From a bacterium HR27 (GTDB lineage: Bacteria > Chloroflexota > Chloroflexia > Thermomicrobiales > Thermomicrobiaceae), in the NCBI GenBank assembly GCA_002898975.1, contig BEID01000058.1:1-7356 (forward strand): a stretch of DNA of 7,356 bases. Direction: 5' to 3'. A model generated the notes under the pieces. It worked only from the letters and a program-made list of their open reading frames with translations, ran no database searches and was not told the origin of the DNA. Below are positions 5,439 through 7,356 of the stretch, in pieces. Every line of letters starts with the position of its first letter. The first letter of the stretch is position 1. The position numbers and the translations under genes are program-made.

Positions 5439-6293
5439 ATGCGGCACCTCGCGTTCTGGTTGGTTCTCGTCTCGGTCCTCGCATCGGCCTGTGCACGGCC
5501 GCAGGGGCGGACGGTGCCCAGTCCTGCGCCCGCATCAGGCGAGGTCGGGAGTGCTGCGCCCGTTCAGTCGGTCGGCATCGACTGGGCCGGTGGCAGTGGC
5601 CGTCTTGTCGTCCAGGAGGCCGAACTCCTGGTCGAGAGTGCCGATATTCGGCGTGCGGCTGACGCGTTCCAATCCCTGACACGTTCCTTTGGTGGGTATG
5701 TCGGTGTAGCCGACATCGCCACCGGGACGGAATCGAGCGAGCCAAACCAGGCGAAGCTGACGCTGCTCGTACCGGCGGATCGATTCGAGGAGTTCCTCGC
5801 TGTGCTCAAAGGCTCGACGGATGTCCTCAGCGTTCGGAGCGAGGTTCGTCGTCAGAACGATGTGACCGATGCCGTGATCGATTACGCGGCGCGCCGGCGG
5901 TCGCTGGAGCGAACCGAGGCACGTCTTCAGCAGCTCCTGGAACGGGCCACGACGATTGACGACGTACTCCGTGTCGAGCAGGAGCTCACACGTGTCCGAA
6001 CCGAGATCGAACGGATCGCGGCACAGCAGGCAGAACTCGAGCGGCGGATCGCCTACGCTGAAGTCCGTGTCCTGGTCGTTCCACCGACTGTGACCGAGGT
6101 CCGATCGCTCGGCGAGACAGCGCGAGAGGCCTGGCGGACGTCGCTGTTTCTCCTGCGAATGCTGCTCCACGGCATCGTCTGGACAGTGATTCTGAGCTGG
6201 TGGCTGCTGGCAGGTGCAGCTGTTGCAGCGGTCGTTCTGGTCGGTCTGTGGCGCCGGCGTCGCGCGCTCGGCCGGAGCGCGAGCAGCGGCTAG
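5439..6293 (+). CDS. DUF4349 domain lipoprotein with C-terminal membrane anchor
   Basis: The 284-residue product starts with a lipoprotein signal: basic MRH, a hydrophobic stretch (4-14) and a lipobox ASAC with the lipid-bearing cysteine at 18. A Pro/Ser/Gly-rich linker follows (20-45). Residues 53-215 match the DUF4349 pattern: RLVVQEAELLVESADI (55-70), FGGYV (84-88), LTLLVPADRFEEFLAVL (107-123), then DVTDAVIDYAARRRSLERTE (141-160) leading into a long charged coiled coil (about 150-206) ending in RIAYAEVRVLVV (203-214). A transmembrane helix (about 245-270) precedes the arginine cluster WRRRR. The protein should stand outside the membrane, tethered at both ends. The ATG has GGGGGAG 2 nt upstream within a potential hairpin. 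It follows the permease by 85 bp with no terminator between, so co-transcription with the exporter is likely. DUF4349 proteins have no settled function. Confidence 0.9.
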   Translation: MRHLAFWLVLVSVLASACARPQGRTVPSPAPASGEVGSAAPVQSVGIDWAGGSGRLVVQEAELLVESADIRRAADAFQSLTRSFGGYVGVADIATGTESSEPNQAKLTLLVPADRFEEFLAVLKGSTDVLSVRSEVRRQNDVTDAVIDYAARRRSLERTEARLQQLLERATTIDDVLRVEQELTRVRTEIERIAAQQAELERRIAYAEVRVLVVPPTVTEVRSLGETAREAWRTSLFLLRMLLHGIVWTVILSWWLLAGAAVAAVVLVGLWRRRRALGRSASSG

Positions 6294-6723
6294 AACTCCG
6301 GAAACCGGACGGCTGGTTCCAGGCTGCATAACGGGCCAACGGAATCAGAGTGACCGCGGGGCATCGACGACCCTACTCCGAACCGTCTTACAGGGCGATG
6401 ACCTCCCGCGGTTCCTGTTCGTGGTTATCTCTCGCTCGCGACCTTGGGTGGTGCACGAGTGCTCCACGACGTTAGCCGGTGGCCGAGGTCGCGTATCCCG
6501 TCGAGAAGCTCGTGGCGGTCGAGCTCGGGACGTCCTGCCGCTCGTGTGAGGGGCCGCCGCTGTGGCGGTACCAGGGGAGCGCATCGCGAGGTGTAACGAG
6601 CGCGCAGTGGCCTTCGCTCCTGGGGTACGCTCTACCCGTCGGTCTGGCGAGATCGACACCTCGGGCTCGCTCGGCGAGGATCGTCAGGTGGTGGCGGAGG
6701 AGCATAGGGTAAGGTGGTAGGAC
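6294..6723. other. Gene-free stretch dense in inverted repeats; possible structured RNA or leader
   Basis: No convincing gene is seen in these 430 bases. Several consecutive inverted repeats could fold on the + strand. CCGCGGG (6354-6360) pairs with 6405-6411, continued inward by CATCG/CGATG (6362-6366/6396-6400). CGCGACCTTGG (6437-6447) pairs over 11 bp with 6483-6493, enclosing a small hairpin at 6448-6467. TCCCG/CGGGA (6496-6500/6526-6530) encloses AGCTC/GAGCT (6507-6511/6521-6525). GCCGCC (6553-6558) pairs with 6564-6569, GGAGCG (6576-6581) with CGCTCC (6615-6620), GGGTA with TACCC (6623-6627/6633-6637), and CCTCG with CGAGG (6659-6663/6675-6679). No hairpin has a T tract, so none is a clear terminator. 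It matches no riboswitch, tRNA, tmRNA, SRP or RNase P signature I know. An open frame from GTG 6479 to TAA 6712 (77 codons) lacks a ribosome binding site. Confidence 0.35.
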
Positions 6724-7356
6724 GTGGACAGTCGACAACCGCTCGCTGAATCGCTGCGACAGCAATTGGCGGGAGTGAGCACCGCGACACTCTGGACACA
6801 GCTCTACCGCCGGGGATATCGGAATCAGTTCCTGCAGGACGTCCGGCCGCTCCGGCCTGATGTGCGCTTCGTCGGGTTGGCGCGGACGCTCCGGTATCTC
6901 CCGGCCCGAGCCGACCTGCTCGCTCTGCTCGAACGAGAACCGGAGCGGAACGCGCAGCGTCAGGTGATCGAAGCGATCGAGCCGGGCGACGTGTTGGTGA
7001 TCGAGGCTCGTGGAGAGACGGGAGCCGGAGTACTCGGTGACATCCTGGCAGCACGCGTACTGGTGCGAGGTGGTGTCGCGATCGTGACCGATGGGGCGTT
7101 TCGCGACACGCCGGGTATCGCGGCCCTGGGTATCGCCGCATACGCGCGGGGGCAGCACGCTGGCCTCTCCCAGAGTTTGCACGTACCGGTCGACTGGGAC
7201 GTGCCGATCGCCTGCGGCGGTGTGACGATCCTGCCCGGCGACGTCCTCGTCGGTGACGGCGAGGGAGTCGTCGTCATCCCGCGGGATCTCGCCGAGGAGG
7301 TGGCGGCAGCTGCTGCTGAGCAGGAAGAACTGGAAGCGTTCATCCTGGAGAAGGTG
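6724..7356 (+). CDS. RraA-like protein (HMG aldolase/RraA superfamily), 3' end outside the window
   Basis: The first 211 residues are present and only a short tail is probably missing. The pattern is that of the longer RraA-like proteins often labelled ribonuclease activity regulator. It shows GVSTATLWTQLYRRGYRNQF (17-36), VRPLRPDVRFVGLARTLRYL (40-59), EPGDVLVIEARG (86-97), LGDILAARVLVRGGVAIVTD (104-123), GAFRD (124-128), PIACGGVTILPGDVLVGDGE (161-180) and GVVVIPRDLAEEV (181-193). Arg127 and Asp128 match the catalytic or metal-site Arg-Asp pair of 4-hydroxy-4-methyl-2-oxoglutarate aldolases. Relatives include metal-dependent aldolases or decarboxylases and the RNase E inhibitor RraA; which role applies here is open. 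The GTG at 6724 is the first possible start, because an in-frame TAG ends 4 nt before it. AAGGTGG (6711-6717) serves as ribosome binding site. No metabolic partner gene is visible. Confidence 0.9.
   Translation, partial: MDSRQPLAESLRQQLAGVSTATLWTQLYRRGYRNQFLQDVRPLRPDVRFVGLARTLRYLPARADLLALLEREPERNAQRQVIEAIEPGDVLVIEARGETGAGVLGDILAARVLVRGGVAIVTDGAFRDTPGIAALGIAAYARGQHAGLSQSLHVPVDWDVPIACGGVTILPGDVLVGDGEGVVVIPRDLAEEVAAAAAEQEELEAFILEKV

Noticed and set aside
5535..6329. A 264-codon minus-strand open frame opposite the DUF4349 gene.
   Set aside because: It is antisense to a gene with clear domain order, signal peptide and ribosome binding site; it has none of these itself.
6294..6330. Possible terminator after the DUF4349 gene (TCCGG AAA CCGGA at 6297-6309).
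   Set aside because: The stem is only 5 bp, the loop is 3 nt, and no T tract follows.
6551..6600. Possible T-box leader or rRNA fragment (GGCGGTACC and AACGAGCGC resemble parts of these).
   Set aside because: The T-box core GGGTGGNACCGCG is not present, and the nine-base rRNA match has no flanking rRNA sequence.
6479..6712. A 77-codon + strand open frame ending 11 nt before the RraA-like gene, with a CRSC motif.
   Set aside because: It has no ribosome binding site, its second half loses the third-position GC bias, and it lies across several inverted repeats. It could be a gene remnant, but the evidence is too weak to call.
6472..7182. A 236-codon minus-strand open frame opposite the RraA-like gene.
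   Set aside because: The + strand product matches a known family throughout; the reverse product matches nothing recognisable.

Overview
The window is GC-rich DNA from a bacterial chromosome with tightly packed genes, GTG as well as ATG starts, and strong GGAGG-type ribosome binding sites. The gene set is mostly housekeeping: MoaC, MnmA, a MarR/ABC export operon, a DUF6391-like membrane protein, a DUF4349 lipoprotein and an RraA-like protein. The sequence style suggests a thermophilic Chloroflexota of the Thermomicrobium/Sphaerobacter type. That placement is an inference from gene content and composition, not from a marker gene.

Layout: (1) 1-39 is the tail of an upstream gene, closed by a strong intrinsic terminator (73-112). 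(2) 113-399 holds no gene, but has a G-quadruplex-type tract, a textbook sigma-70 promoter (251-279) and a leader of about 113 nt. These precede a small helical protein of unknown function (400-735) that has its own terminator (751-784). (3) moaC (822-1301, +) meets mnmA (1292-2404, -) tail to tail with a 10-nt overlap. Upstream of mnmA on the same strand is a DUF6391-like membrane protein gene (2471-3190, -). (4) From a 100-bp divergent promoter region runs a + strand operon: MarR regulator (3291-3758), ABC ATPase (3745-4539) and ABC-2 permease (4496-5353). The three genes overlap one another. A DUF4349 membrane-anchored lipoprotein (5439-6293) follows after 85 bp. (5) 6294-6723 is gene-free but unusually rich in inverted repeats. 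(6) An RraA-like gene (6724-7356, +) runs off the window just before its expected end.

How the genes work together: MarR, ATPase and permease form a self-regulated DrrAB-type exporter of unknown substrate. The DUF4349 protein, probably tethered to the membrane at both ends, may be co-transcribed with it. MoaC acts in molybdenum cofactor synthesis and MnmA in tRNA wobble-uridine thiolation; their adjacency need not be functional. I found no mobile element, CRISPR array, tRNA or rRNA. The less explained items are the hairpin-dense gap before the RraA-like gene, the HxxEH-bearing membrane protein, the orphan gene bracketed by two look-alike terminators, and a hairpin that covers the ribosome binding site of the lipoprotein gene.
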